A stretch of DNA of 10,098 bases from Pseudomonadota bacterium (GCA_021828605.1 JAJZEG010000278.1:1-10098), one strand, 5' to 3'; counted from the first letter of the stretch, positions 1-7,588 are shown. Notes: generated by a model not told the origin, from the sequence alone. A program made the numbers and translations.

Positions 1-2
1 GC

Positions 3-78
3 GGGGCCATAGCTCAGTTGGTAGAGCGCCTGAATGGCATTCAGGAGGCCGTCGGTTCGATTCCGATTGGCTCCACCA
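3..78 (+). tRNA. tRNA-Ala (anticodon GGC)
   Basis: A full cloverleaf can be folded by eye. The acceptor stem is 3-9 with 68-74, with one G-U pair at 5/72. The D stem is 12-15 with 24-27. The anticodon stem is 29-33 with 41-45 around a seven-base loop whose central triplet, 36-38, is GGC. The T stem is 51-55 with 63-67, with the loop TTCGATT. The discriminator base is A75 and the 3' CCA (76-78) is encoded in the DNA. Anticodon GGC reads alanine codons GCC and GCU. The promoter lies outside the window. No convincing intrinsic terminator follows; the downstream bases are only AT-rich. Confidence 0.97.
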
Positions 79-167
79 AATAAATCAATAGTTTAATTTG
101 AAAACGCCTCCCGGGCGCCATAATGTCTGGGGAATCTCCGCGCGGGGGGGTGTCCATCGGCAGAGCG

Positions 168-188
168 ATCACGCGTGATGACGCGTCC
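168..188. promoter_or_regulatory. Palindrome pair upstream of the DUF72 gene (possible operator)
   Basis: ATCACGCGTGAT at 168-179 is a perfect 12-bp palindrome. GACGCGTC at 180-188, with core 181-186, is a second one. The two ACGCGT cores start exactly 10 bp apart, about one helical turn, so a protein could contact both on the same DNA face. The pair sits 43 bp before the proposed start of the DUF72 gene. No regulator is known and no clear -35/-10 pair was found nearby, so a regulatory role is inferred from symmetry and position alone. Confidence 0.3.
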
Positions 189-218
189 GCTCTCGCATAC
201 CCTCTGATCATGGTTGGC

Positions 219-224
219 AAGGAG
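219..224 (+). promoter_or_regulatory. Shine-Dalgarno sequence that fixes a TTG start for the DUF72 gene
   Basis: AAGGAG lies 7 bases before the TTG at 232-234. The upstream in-frame TTG at 214 would place this motif inside the coding region and has no comparable motif before it. The ATG at 210 is in a different frame. Translation most likely begins at 232. Confidence 0.7.
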
Positions 225-231
225 TGCGGGT

Positions 232-1029
232 TTGGCTGGACAGGGCACCATACGGATCGGCGTCGGCGGCTGGACCTATGCGCCGTGGCGCGGCACCTTC
301 TACCCCGACCACCTGCCGCAGAAGGGCGAATTGCACTATGCGGCCAGCCAACTGACCACGATTGAGATCAACGGCACCTATTACCGCACCCAAAAGCCGG
401 CGAGTTTCCGCACATGGTACGACGCGACGCCGGACGGGTTCGTCTTTGCCCTCAAAGCACCGCGATATGCGACTCATCGGCGCATATTGGCCGAAGCCGG
501 TGATTCGATCAGCCGGTTTCTAAATAGCGGCGTGCTGGAGCTGAAAGAAAAGCTCGGCCCGATCAATTGGCAATTCATGCCAAACAAAGCGTTCGATCAC
601 GCCGATTTCGAAACTTTTTTGCAGCTGCTGCCAAAGACCTTGGATGGTCGGACCATCCGCCATGCGGTGGAAGTCCGGCATGAAAGTTTCCGCAACCGCG
701 AGTTCGTGGCTTTGCTGCGCGACCATGGCGTGGCAGCGGTGATCGCGGGTGATTCCGATTTCCCCCAAATCGCCGATATCACGGCGCCCTTTATTTATGC
801 GCGCATCATGGGCACGCGGGAGCACGAACCGCTCGGCTATTCGAGCAGAAATCTAGATTTTTGGGCAAAACGGGCGAAGCAATGGGCCGCCGGGACCATG
901 CCGAAGGCGCTCGTCCCTCTCAGTTCAATTAAATCGGCCGCCAGCGCGCGTGATGTGTATCTCTATGTGATCAGCGGCAACAAGGTGCGCAACCCCCACG
1001 CCGCGCGCGCATTGATCGAGCGGATCTGA
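232..1029 (+). CDS. DUF72 (YecE-like) family protein
   Basis: This 265-residue protein belongs to the DUF72/YecE family, a TIM-barrel-like fold of unknown biochemical function. Family signatures visible are the N-terminal GVGGWTYAPWRGTFYP block (residues 10-25), IEINGTYYRTQKP (44-56), the FALKAPRYATH segment (72-82) and AVEVRHESF (145-153). The usual C-terminal VYVYFNN-type strand appears here as DVYLYVISGNKVRN (241-254), a recognisable variant. Length is normal for the family. The start is TTG at 232, chosen from the AAGGAG motif 7 bases upstream; a longer version from TTG 214 would add six residues. The gene stands alone between the tRNA and a 381-bp non-coding stretch. No signal peptide or membrane segment is visible, so it is probably cytoplasmic. 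Family assignment is firm; function is not known. Confidence 0.92.
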   Translation: MAGQGTIRIGVGGWTYAPWRGTFYPDHLPQKGELHYAASQLTTIEINGTYYRTQKPASFRTWYDATPDGFVFALKAPRYATHRRILAEAGDSISRFLNSGVLELKEKLGPINWQFMPNKAFDHADFETFLQLLPKTLDGRTIRHAVEVRHESFRNREFVALLRDHGVAAVIAGDSDFPQIADITAPFIYARIMGTREHEPLGYSSRNLDFWAKRAKQWAAGTMPKALVPLSSIKSAASARDVYLYVISGNKVRNPHAARALIERI

Positions 1030-1089
1030 TTTTTGTTATCAAAACAGTACAAATTGTTATGGTTCGACCGCGATGACGAACAAAGCTGG

Positions 1090-1104
1090 GTTCGCACCGC
1101 GAAC
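1090..1104. repeat. Short hairpin (GTTCGC / GCGAAC)
   Basis: GTTCGC at 1090-1095 is perfectly complementary to GCGAAC at 1099-1104 with a 3-base loop. It lies 60 bp after the DUF72 stop codon. No T-run follows, so it is at most a weak 3'-end structure for that gene. Confidence 0.35.
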
Positions 1105-1185
1105 TGGTTGGCTGAGCGACGCTCAATCTTGGATACGCAAATGTATCAACCATAATATTTTGACCATCTCATTTCGATTGTCTCT

Positions 1186-1200
1186 GCGGCTCCGAGCCGC
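1186..1200. repeat. Short GC-rich hairpin (GCGGCT / AGCCGC)
   Basis: GCGGCT at 1186-1191 pairs with AGCCGC at 1195-1200 around CCG. The stem is GC-rich, but the bases after it (CTTATAGGTTTCT) are only mildly T-rich. It may be a 3'-end structure or a chance hairpin. Confidence 0.3.
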
Positions 1201-1268
1201 CTTATAGGTTTCTAAGATTGTCGCTTTCGCCTGCGGCAAAACTGAACCGGTTGAGGGCAATCGGGGCC

Positions 1269-1295
1269 TAGAGCCTGATCGTTTGGAATTGACGC
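1269..1295. repeat. REP-like arm, copy A (diverged)
   Basis: This 27-bp stretch begins TAGAGC and ends ATTGACGC. It aligns without gaps to the reverse complement of 1369-1395 at about 19 of 27 positions. The two ends are the conserved parts and the middle is diverged. It is read as an older copy of the arm that builds the hairpin at 1344-1395. Confidence 0.45.
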
Positions 1296-1343
1296 GCATA
1301 ATACGCGGCAATGACAAGCGTGAATCAGCCTCGCAAACAAAGC

Positions 1344-1395
1344 TAGAGCGCGTCAGATTGGCGCGACTGCGTCAATCTGAACATATCGCGCTCTA
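1344..1395. repeat. Composite inverted repeat (REP-like) directly before the SDR ribosome binding site
   Basis: The outer arms AGAGCGCG (1345-1352) and CGCGCTCT (1387-1394) are perfect complements. The inner arms TCAGATTG (1353-1360) and CAATCTGA (1373-1380) are also perfect. On the left side the two arm segments are adjacent; on the right they are separated by ACATAT (1381-1386). The structure is therefore a two-part stem with a 6-base one-sided bulge and a 12-base loop (1361-1372). It ends five bases before the AGGA of the downstream gene. It could be a dispersed intergenic repeat of the REP kind, a structured 5' leader, or both. The - strand continuation is not a T-run, so it is not an ordinary terminator. 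Confidence 0.65.
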
Positions 1396-1410
1396 AAAAA
1401 GGAAACTAAA

Positions 1411-2421
1411 ATGAGGGTGAAATTGCAGCCGCTTGCCAAACAGGTGATCGTGATTACCGGAGCGTCGAGCGGTATTGGTCTTGCCACAGCGCGTGAAGCA
1501 GCGCGGCGGGGGGCAAAAGTTGTTTTGGCGTCACGCAACAAGGAGGCGCTCGCCGAAATTGAACGATCCATCCGGGCTAAGGGCTTTGAGGCGACCCACG
1601 TGGTCACTGATGTTTCAAAACGCGAGGATATTGAGGCCCTGGCCGCCGCAGCGATTAATGCGTATGGGCGTTTCGATACTTGGGTCAATAATGCCGGTCA
1701 GGGTCTATACGGCCGGCTCGATCAGGTGAGCGACGAAGATCATCGCCGACTGTTCGACATCAATTTTTGGGGCATGGTCAATGGAACCTTGGTTGCCGCC
1801 GCACATTTGAAATCGCATGGTGGCGGCGCGATCATCAATTTGGGCAGCGTGGTCGCTGATGTCGGCTTCCCGGTCCAGGGCATGTACAGCGCGTCCAAGC
1901 ACGCCATTAAAGGGTTTACCGATGCGTTTCGCATGGAAGCCGCCAATGAGGGCGCACCGATTTCCGTCACGCTGATCAAACCTGCTGCGATTGACACGCC
2001 ATTTCCGAAGCATGCGAAAACATATTTGAAAAACACACCGACCTTGCCGCCCCCGATTTATCTGCCGCAGGACGTGGCTGAAGCGATTCTCCATGCAGCG
2101 GTGCATGGCGGCCGAGATTTTTACATCGGCAGTGGTGGCAAGATGATGAGCTCGCTCAATAAACGCGTGCCAAAACTCGTGGACTGGTTCGGGGCCACAT
2201 TCGTCGCCAAGCAATCGGTCAAGCACGAAAAGCTCAATCGCGACCCGGAGGGCGCTTTGTATGAGCCAGGCCAGGACGGCGAAACACGCGGCGATGCCGA
2301 AGGATTGGCTCGACGGAGCGCATACACCAAGGCGGTCGAGCATCCCCTGCTCGCCGGTGCCGCGATGGCCGCGCTGGCACTAACCGCAATCGGATTGATT
2401 TCACGCCATAATCGCACTTAG
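1411..2421 (+). CDS. SDR-family oxidoreductase with C-terminal membrane anchor
   Basis: This 336-residue protein has a classical short-chain dehydrogenase core. The nucleotide-binding motif TGASSGIG is at 16-23 and NNAG at 93-96. N118 lies in the conserved FDINFWG block. The catalytic triad is S146, Y159 and K163 in the YSASK pattern. S41/R42 follow the second beta strand, which suggests NADP preference (inferred). The core is about 250 residues; here it is extended by a polar linker (roughly 265-310) and a hydrophobic helix at about 313-331 followed by RHNRT, which looks like a tail anchor leaving the enzyme on the cytoplasmic face. The substrate cannot be read from sequence. AGGA at 1400-1403 stands 7 bases before the ATG. 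The ADH gene begins 11 bp after the stop, so the two are probably co-transcribed. Confidence 0.93.
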   Translation: MRVKLQPLAKQVIVITGASSGIGLATAREAARRGAKVVLASRNKEALAEIERSIRAKGFEATHVVTDVSKREDIEALAAAAINAYGRFDTWVNNAGQGLYGRLDQVSDEDHRRLFDINFWGMVNGTLVAAAHLKSHGGGAIINLGSVVADVGFPVQGMYSASKHAIKGFTDAFRMEAANEGAPISVTLIKPAAIDTPFPKHAKTYLKNTPTLPPPIYLPQDVAEAILHAAVHGGRDFYIGSGGKMMSSLNKRVPKLVDWFGATFVAKQSVKHEKLNRDPEGALYEPGQDGETRGDAEGLARRSAYTKAVEHPLLAGAAMAALALTAIGLISRHNRT

Positions 2422-2432
2422 GGAGAAGCCCG

Positions 2433-3602
2433 ATGAAAGCACTATGTTGGCACGGCAAGAGTGACATTCGCTGCGACACGGTTCCGGACCCCACCATCCA
2501 GAATCCAGGTGATGTGATTATCAAAGTGACCGCCTGTGCGATTTGTGGTTCCGATTTGCATATTTTTGATGGTGTCATCCCGAGCATGGAAGCGGGTGAC
2601 GTGCTCGGACACGAAACAATGGGCGAAGTGATTGAGGCTGGCACCGACGTCAAGAATTTGAAAGTTGGCGACCGCGTGGTGATTCCCTTCACCATTTCCT
2701 GCGGCGACTGTTTCTTTTGCAAGCGTGGCTTTTATTCCGGCTGCGAGCGCACCAACCCTAATCATAAAGCCGCCGAGAAAATTTGGGGACATTCGCCCGC
2801 GGGCTTGTTCGGCTATTCGCATAATTTAGGCGGCTATCCAGGCGGCCAGGCCGAATATTTACGCGTCCCCTATGCCGATGTCGGCCCGATCAAGGTGCCG
2901 GATTCACTAACGGACGACCAAGTGCTGTTTCTCTCGGATATTTTTCCGACCGGCTTTATGGCCGCCGATAATTGCAATATTCAACCGGGTGATACGATCG
3001 CCGTGTGGGGTTGCGGACCGGTTGGGCAGTTTGCTATCCGGAGTGCATTCCTTCTCGGCGCCGAGCGGGTCATTGCCATCGACACCGTTGCCGAACGTCT
3101 GGCCTTAGCGCGGCAATCGGGCGCGATCACCATCGACTTCAAGGAAGACGATGTGTTCGACAAAATCAATGATCTAACCAGCGGACGCGGGGCGGATGCC
3201 TGTATCGATGCCGTCGGCTCTGAAGCGAACGCCACGGCCTCAGCGGATTCGATCATGGACCGGATCAAGGTTGCGACCTTCATGGGCACTGACCGACCGC
3301 ACGTGCTGCGCCAAGCCATTACCTGCTGCCGCAATTTCGGCACGGTCTCAATCGTCGGCGTCTATGGTGGCATGTTGGATAAAATCCCCATGGGCTCGGC
3401 GATTAATCGCGGCCTGACCTTCCGGATGGCGCAAACACCGGTGCAATTTTATTTGCCAAAACTGCTGGCGCGGATTGAAGCCGGGGAGATCGACCCGTCA
3501 TTTGTCATCACCCATCATGCAACGTTGGAAGAGGGCCCGGAGATGTATAAAACCTTCCGCGACAAAGCTGATGGATGCGTCAAGGTTGTGATCAAGCCGT
3601 GA
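2433..3602 (+). CDS. Zinc-dependent alcohol dehydrogenase (MDR family)
   Basis: This 389-residue medium-chain dehydrogenase resembles the glutathione-independent formaldehyde dehydrogenase-like and threonine dehydrogenase-like branch. Catalytic zinc ligands are visible as C38 (AICGSD) and H60-E61 (GHE). The structural zinc site is complete: C90, C93, C96 and C104 with the classic 2-2-7 spacing. The Rossmann motif GCGPVG is at 193-198, and D217 at the end of the next strand points to NAD rather than NADP. No signal peptide or membrane segment is seen. The GGGAGAAG ribosome binding site overlaps the stop codon of the SDR gene, which supports translational coupling. The natural substrate is unknown; an aldehyde or alcohol detoxification role alongside the SDR is an inference. 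Confidence 0.93.
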   Translation: MKALCWHGKSDIRCDTVPDPTIQNPGDVIIKVTACAICGSDLHIFDGVIPSMEAGDVLGHETMGEVIEAGTDVKNLKVGDRVVIPFTISCGDCFFCKRGFYSGCERTNPNHKAAEKIWGHSPAGLFGYSHNLGGYPGGQAEYLRVPYADVGPIKVPDSLTDDQVLFLSDIFPTGFMAADNCNIQPGDTIAVWGCGPVGQFAIRSAFLLGAERVIAIDTVAERLALARQSGAITIDFKEDDVFDKINDLTSGRGADACIDAVGSEANATASADSIMDRIKVATFMGTDRPHVLRQAITCCRNFGTVSIVGVYGGMLDKIPMGSAINRGLTFRMAQTPVQFYLPKLLARIEAGEIDPSFVITHHATLEEGPEMYKTFRDKADGCVKVVIKP

Positions 3603-3620
3603 GAATTTGGAGACTAAGCC

Positions 3621-3779
3621 ATGACTAAAAATACCACGGCGAACGAAGATACCACTGCAATCGACCCCGGCGGCACGAAGTCGAGAAAAAACACCGAGGG
3701 TGCTGGGGCAAAGAAGTCGGAACCGGCGCAGAAGGTCAAATCCGGGGATCGGAATGTGATGCCCACGAAAAAGAAATGA
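3621..3779 (+). CDS. Small lysine-rich hypothetical protein (52 aa)
   Basis: An open frame of 52 codons starts with ATG at 3621 and ends with TGA at 3777-3779. GGAG at 3609-3612 stands 8 bases before the start, and only 18 bases separate it from the ADH stop, so it reads as the third gene of the SDR-ADH operon. The product is very polar: about a dozen lysines, a few arginines, many T, S, G and A, no cysteine, no hydrophobic segment and a PTKKK end. It is predicted to be disordered and basic. No family is recognised. The composition would suit binding to nucleic acid or a hydration or stress role, but that is a guess. It converges on ku, ending 21 bp from the ku stop. Confidence 0.65.
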   Translation: MTKNTTANEDTTAIDPGGTKSRKNTEGAGAKKSEPAQKVKSGDRNVMPTKKK

Positions 3780-3800
3780 TCGCGGTGGCCAGACGATGCG

Positions 3801-4700
3801 CTACCCCGCACGGTGGCGCCGTGTCGGCTTCGCGGGCGCTGAAACACCCTTCGCTGGGCCTGACTTGGCTTTGCTCGGTGGCAGCGCTTTAGATTTTTTA
3901 GTGGAAACCCGCTTCTCATCGGTCTGCCCTAAGCTTTTACGGAGCGCGGCCATCAAGTCTATAACATTCGATTGGTCAGGCTGCTCGTCGCTTTCCGGCT
4001 CGATCCCTTCGCCCTTCAGCTTGGCCTCGATAACGGCGCGCAGCCGTGTCTCATAGCGATCTTCGACATCCGACGGATCGTACCGGCCCGTTTGCCGATC
4101 AATCAATTGGGTCGCCAACTCAATCATGTCACGCTCGGGCTTTGTCGAGGGCAAATCATCGAAAAGACCAGAATAATCGTTCAAATCACGTTCTTCATGG
4201 AGCGTATGGACGGCGAGACCGTTTCCCATCGGCATAATGGCAATTGGATGTTCTCTTCGCGCAATGACCACACGTGACAATGCGACTTTGCCCGCCGCCG
4301 TGATCGCGTCGCGCAGGACCACATAGACATCTGCGCCCGCCGTGCCATCTGGGGCGAGATAGTAGCTCGCATTAAAATAGATCGGATCGATCGAGTTGCC
4401 CTCGATAAATTTTTCAATTTTGATCGTCGTCGAACTCTCAATCCGGGCGCTCTCGAAATCGGCATCACTCAACATGAGATAGCTGTCCTTCTTAAACTCA
4501 TAGCCTTTAACAAGGTCGTTCCGTGAAACCGCGGCGTCGGTCTCGGCGTCCTGGGTGATCATTTTGATCCGGTTGCCGGTTTTCGGGTTGATCAGATTAA
4601 AGTGTAACGATCCGCGATCATGATTGGCGCTATACAGCGCGATCGGACACGAGACCAACGCAAGACGAAGCTGCCCGCGCCAGATAGGATGTTGAGCCAT
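3801..4700 (-). CDS. ku: Ku homodimer, NHEJ DNA-end-binding protein
   Basis: This is a bacterial Ku of 299 residues (300 if the first of two tandem ATGs is used). Ku encircles double-strand DNA ends as a homodimer and recruits and stimulates LigD. Visible family signatures include the N-terminal IWRGQLRLALVSCPIALY block (near 6-23), FNLINPKTGNRIKM (near 34-47), DLVKGYEF (near 62-69), the YYLAPDG segment, and the C-terminal ERDMIELATQLI helix. After about residue 255 comes a lysine-, proline- and serine-rich tail ending RRHRAG, a basic extension of the sort that binds DNA in longer bacterial Ku proteins. AGGAG (minus strand, 4708-4712) is 7 bases from the second ATG (4700) and only 4 from the first (4703), so the second is preferred. 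It is divergent from ligD. Confidence 0.97.
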   Translation of the reverse strand: MAQHPIWRGQLRLALVSCPIALYSANHDRGSLHFNLINPKTGNRIKMITQDAETDAAVSRNDLVKGYEFKKDSYLMLSDADFESARIESSTTIKIEKFIEGNSIDPIYFNASYYLAPDGTAGADVYVVLRDAITAAGKVALSRVVIARREHPIAIMPMGNGLAVHTLHEERDLNDYSGLFDDLPSTKPERDMIELATQLIDRQTGRYDPSDVEDRYETRLRAVIEAKLKGEGIEPESDEQPDQSNVIDLMAALRKSLGQTDEKRVSTKKSKALPPSKAKSGPAKGVSAPAKPTRRHRAG

Positions 4701-4730
4701 CATTTCGCTCCTTCACTGCCTTGCTCATCT

Positions 4731-4759
4731 ATTCTAAAAATATGGGGCGTGATTGCTAA
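4731..4759 (-). promoter_or_regulatory. Candidate sigma-70-type promoter for ku
   Basis: On the minus strand, TTAGCA (4754-4759) and TAGAAT (4731-4736) are separated by exactly 17 bases. They match the TTGACA and TATAAT consensus at 4 of 6 and 5 of 6 positions. Transcription would start near 4724, giving a leader of roughly 20-25 bases before the ku start. No equally good pair was found for ligD on the other strand. Confidence 0.35.
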
Positions 4760-4873
4760 AAGACCAGTTGCGTGCAGCCAGATGCGCCGCGATCTTGCTT
4801 GCTAATTGGTAATCAGTCGCCAAGCCTCATTTAGCGCGTTCATCACTAAATAAGCCGGTGGAAGCGAGACGAT

Positions 4874-7540
4874 ATGGCAGACAGCAAACTCGAGAAATAT
4901 CGCGCCAAGCGGGATTTTCAGAAAACCACGGAACCCACCGGCGACACCGCCCCTACCGACAGTGAATGGCGCCGTTTCGTTATCCAGAAGCACGCCGCGC
5001 GGCGCCTGCATTATGACCTCCGGCTTGAAGTCAATGGCGTGTTCAAATCCTGGGCGGTAACGCGCGGCCCATCGCCGAACCCGCAAGACAAGCGGCTTGC
5101 GGTGGAGGTTGAAGATCATCCACTCGATTACGGCGATTTCGAAGGCACCATTCCGCACGGCGAATATGGTGGCGGCACCGTTCAACTTTGGGATCGGGGC
5201 CGCTGGGCGCCCGATCAGATGACGCCGGAACATGGCTTGGCAACCGGCGAACTGAAATTCGTGCTCGTAGGCGAGCGGCTGCGCGGCAGCTGGGTCTTGG
5301 TGCGCATGAAGCACGATAAAACCGGCGGAAAACGCATAAATTGGCTGTTGATCAAACATCATGATGAATTTGCGCTTGATCATCGGGCCGCCGAAGCGAT
5401 AATGGCCGAAGACCGCTCCGTTGCCTCCGGTCGGACGATGGACGCCGTTGCCGCAGGCACCGGTCGCGCACCTGAACCTTTCATGCGGACCAACAGTCGG
5501 ACTATCAAAGCCGACGCCACATGGAATACTAACAAAGACGTTGTGCCAGCGAAGGCGAAATCTAAAACAACCAAAACCAAGCGAGCACCTGCAACGGCGA
5601 AACGACCCACGGCGATTCCGCAGTTCATCCCGCCACAGCTCTGCAAGGCCGTCGACCGACCGCCTTCGGGCGACGGCTGGGGTCATGAGATCAAATTGGA
5701 CGGCTACCGTCAGCAACTGCGCGTGCAAAATGGCATAGCCACACTCAAATCCCGAAAAGGGCTGGACTGGTCAAGAAAGTTCCACGGCCTCATCGAGGAG
5801 GCTGCCAATTTACCTGACAGCGTCATTGACGGTGAGGTGGTGGCACTCGACGCGCATGGCGCGCCAGATTTCGCTGCATTGCAAGCGGCCCTTTCCGAAA
5901 ACAACACCGATGACGTGATTTTTTTCGCGTTTGACCTCTTGTTTGACGACACCAAAGATTTAAGGGCTGAGCCACTTTCAGCACGCAAAGCTAAGTTGCA
6001 GAGCATTTTGGCAAATGCAGGATCATTGAAAACTCGCTATATCGAACATCTAGCCACTGGCGGCGACGCGATCCTGAAATCCGCATGCAAAATGGCGCTG
6101 GAAGGTATCGTGTCAAAACGACTGGACGCCCCCTACCAGTCGGGCCGCAGTGATCGTTGGCTGAAGTCGAAGTGCCGCGCCGGGCATGAGGTGGTGATCG
6201 GCGGTTGGGTGACTAACAATGGAAAATTTCGCTCGCTGTTGGCCGGTGTGTATAGGGGCAACCACCTCATTTATGTCGGTCGTGTCGGCACCGGGTACAG
6301 CCAGACCGTGGTTGAGCGGATTTTGCCCCGGCTGAAGAAAATGGCCAGTCAAAAGTCGCCCTTCGCCGGGCTGGGCGCACCGAAAACGGGGACAGATATC
6401 AACTGGTTGAAACCGGAACTCGTCGCCGAGATTGAATTCGCGGGCTGGACCGGCGATGGCAATATCCGCCAGGCATCCTTCAAAGGCTTCCGCGATGATA
6501 AGCCGGCGCGTGAGGTCGCGACTGAACGCCCCGTGCCGGTCGACTCGGTCCCCTTGGCGCGTGCTGATGCAAAAATTATCCGCAGAAAAAAAGCAGTGTC
6601 CGAACCAGCCGCGGCGAAAAGTCCGGTCATTATGGGTGTGCGTTTATCGCATCCTGAAAAGCCGTTCTGGCCCGATGCCCATGACGGGGCACCCATAACA
6701 AAGCGGGATTTAGCAGAGTATTTCGAAGCCGTTGGGCATTGGCTGTTGCCCCATATCAAGGGCCGCCCCTGTTCGATCATCCGCGCGCCGGGCGGATTTG
6801 CCGAAACACAATTTTTCCAGCGGCACGCTTTGCCAAACACGTCGTCCCTCCTTAACCTCGTAACCGTATTCGGGGAACGCAAACCGTATCTGGAAGTTGA
6901 TCGTATCGAAGGTTTACCCGCGTTAGCGCAGATGGCGGCATTAGAACTGCATCCGTGGAATTGCCGACCGAATCAGCCAGACCGTCCGGGCCGGCTAGTC
7001 TTTGATCTTGACCCCGGTCCGAACGTGCCATTTGCAAAAGTCGTTGGTGCTGCAAAAGAAATACGCGCTGTTTTGGCCGAGCTTGACCTAATCAGTTTCT
7101 GCAAAACGACGGGTGGCAAGGGACTCCATGTGGTAACACCGTTAGCTGAAATTAACAACAGCGCATTGACATGGCCGCAAGCCAAAGGCTTTGCGCAGGC
7201 GGTGTGCCGCTTTATGGCTCAGGAAAATCCGCAGGCCTATTTGGTGAACATGTCCAAAAAGCTACGAGACGGAAAAATTTTTCTGGACTACCTACGCAAC
7301 GACCGAATGGCGACTGCGGTTGCCCCGCTATCGCCTCGGGCGCGCCCAGGCGCCACAGTTTCGATGCCCCTGACTTGGCACGACGTGACACCAAAACTTG
7401 ACCCACAGCACTACACAATACGCACGGTGCCGGCTCTATTGAAAAAAACCAAGGCATGGTCAGACTATTTCGACAGCGAGCGGCCACTTGAAGATGCCAT
7501 CAAAAAACTTGGAAAAGCCGGATCGGGGAGCAAACGCTGA
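4874..7540 (+). CDS. ligD: Multifunctional ATP-dependent DNA ligase D (PE-LIG-POL)
   Basis: This 888-residue protein carries the three NHEJ activities in the order phosphoesterase, ligase, polymerase. In the PE domain (about 30-170), H40, H46, D48, R50, H82 and Y86 line up with the metal-site and catalytic residues described for Pseudomonas LigD. A Lys/Thr/Ala-rich linker (about 222-245) follows. In the ligase domain, K274 of KLDGYR is the adenylated lysine; motif III-like FAFDLLF (351-357), motif IV EGIVSKR (410-416) and motif V WLKSKC (429-434) follow, then an OB fold to about 545. The primase-like POL domain (about 585-875) has the acidic pair D711/D713, the TTGGKGLH loop (745-752) and a third acidic residue, D805. 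All key residues are present, so it should be active. A GTGGAAG-like ribosome binding site lies about 9 bases before the ATG. Length is normal for this architecture. Confidence 0.97.
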   Translation: MADSKLEKYRAKRDFQKTTEPTGDTAPTDSEWRRFVIQKHAARRLHYDLRLEVNGVFKSWAVTRGPSPNPQDKRLAVEVEDHPLDYGDFEGTIPHGEYGGGTVQLWDRGRWAPDQMTPEHGLATGELKFVLVGERLRGSWVLVRMKHDKTGGKRINWLLIKHHDEFALDHRAAEAIMAEDRSVASGRTMDAVAAGTGRAPEPFMRTNSRTIKADATWNTNKDVVPAKAKSKTTKTKRAPATAKRPTAIPQFIPPQLCKAVDRPPSGDGWGHEIKLDGYRQQLRVQNGIATLKSRKGLDWSRKFHGLIEEAANLPDSVIDGEVVALDAHGAPDFAALQAALSENNTDDVIFFAFDLLFDDTKDLRAEPLSARKAKLQSILANAGSLKTRYIEHLATGGDAILKSACKMALEGIVSKRLDAPYQSGRSDRWLKSKCRAGHEVVIGGWVTNNGKFRSLLAGVYRGNHLIYVGRVGTGYSQTVVERILPRLKKMASQKSPFAGLGAPKTGTDINWLKPELVAEIEFAGWTGDGNIRQASFKGFRDDKPAREVATERPVPVDSVPLARADAKIIRRKKAVSEPAAAKSPVIMGVRLSHPEKPFWPDAHDGAPITKRDLAEYFEAVGHWLLPHIKGRPCSIIRAPGGFAETQFFQRHALPNTSSLLNLVTVFGERKPYLEVDRIEGLPALAQMAALELHPWNCRPNQPDRPGRLVFDLDPGPNVPFAKVVGAAKEIRAVLAELDLISFCKTTGGKGLHVVTPLAEINNSALTWPQAKGFAQAVCRFMAQENPQAYLVNMSKKLRDGKIFLDYLRNDRMATAVAPLSPRARPGATVSMPLTWHDVTPKLDPQHYTIRTVPALLKKTKAWSDYFDSERPLEDAIKKLGKAGSGSKR

Positions 7541-7588
7541 TACGAACTACCAGAATTCAGATCAATGCTCACGATGGGCCGCCGAACT

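Larger units (their letters stand above)
1030..1410. other. 381-bp gene-free region with several inverted repeats
   Basis: No convincing gene lies here; the only ORF of note, 64 codons on the - strand (1123-1317), has no family resemblance. The stretch holds short hairpins at 1090-1104 and 1186-1200, an AACCGGTT palindrome at 1245-1252, and a composite REP-like repeat between 1269 and 1395 (listed separately). The promoter of the SDR operon should lie here, but no clear sigma-70 hexamer pair and no GGAAC-N16/17-CGTT (EcfG-type) pair was seen. Neither hairpin is followed by a T-run, so they are not typical intrinsic terminators. Confidence 0.6.

Noticed and set aside
3..78. tRNA-Ala as the attachment site of a genomic island
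   Set aside because: No integrase and no direct repeat of the tRNA 3' end was seen in the window. The question remains open beyond the edges.
1031..1044. TTTTG/CAAAA hairpin just after the DUF72 stop
   Set aside because: Five-base, nearly all A-T stem with no following T-run; too unstable for a terminator.
1030..1410. EcfG-type general stress promoter (GGAAC-N16/17-CGTT) before the SDR operon, and likewise between ku and ligD
   Set aside because: No GGAAC hexamer with a correctly spaced CGTT was found on the relevant strands; GGAAT at 1285-1289 lacks a fitting -10.
1705..2343. 212-codon minus-strand frame opposite the SDR gene
   Set aside because: Shadow frame; the + strand SDR has complete catalytic motifs across the same bases.
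4802..5728. 308-codon open frame on the minus strand over the 5' part of ligD
   Set aside because: Antisense shadow of a strongly recognisable ligD; its translation has no family character and biased composition.
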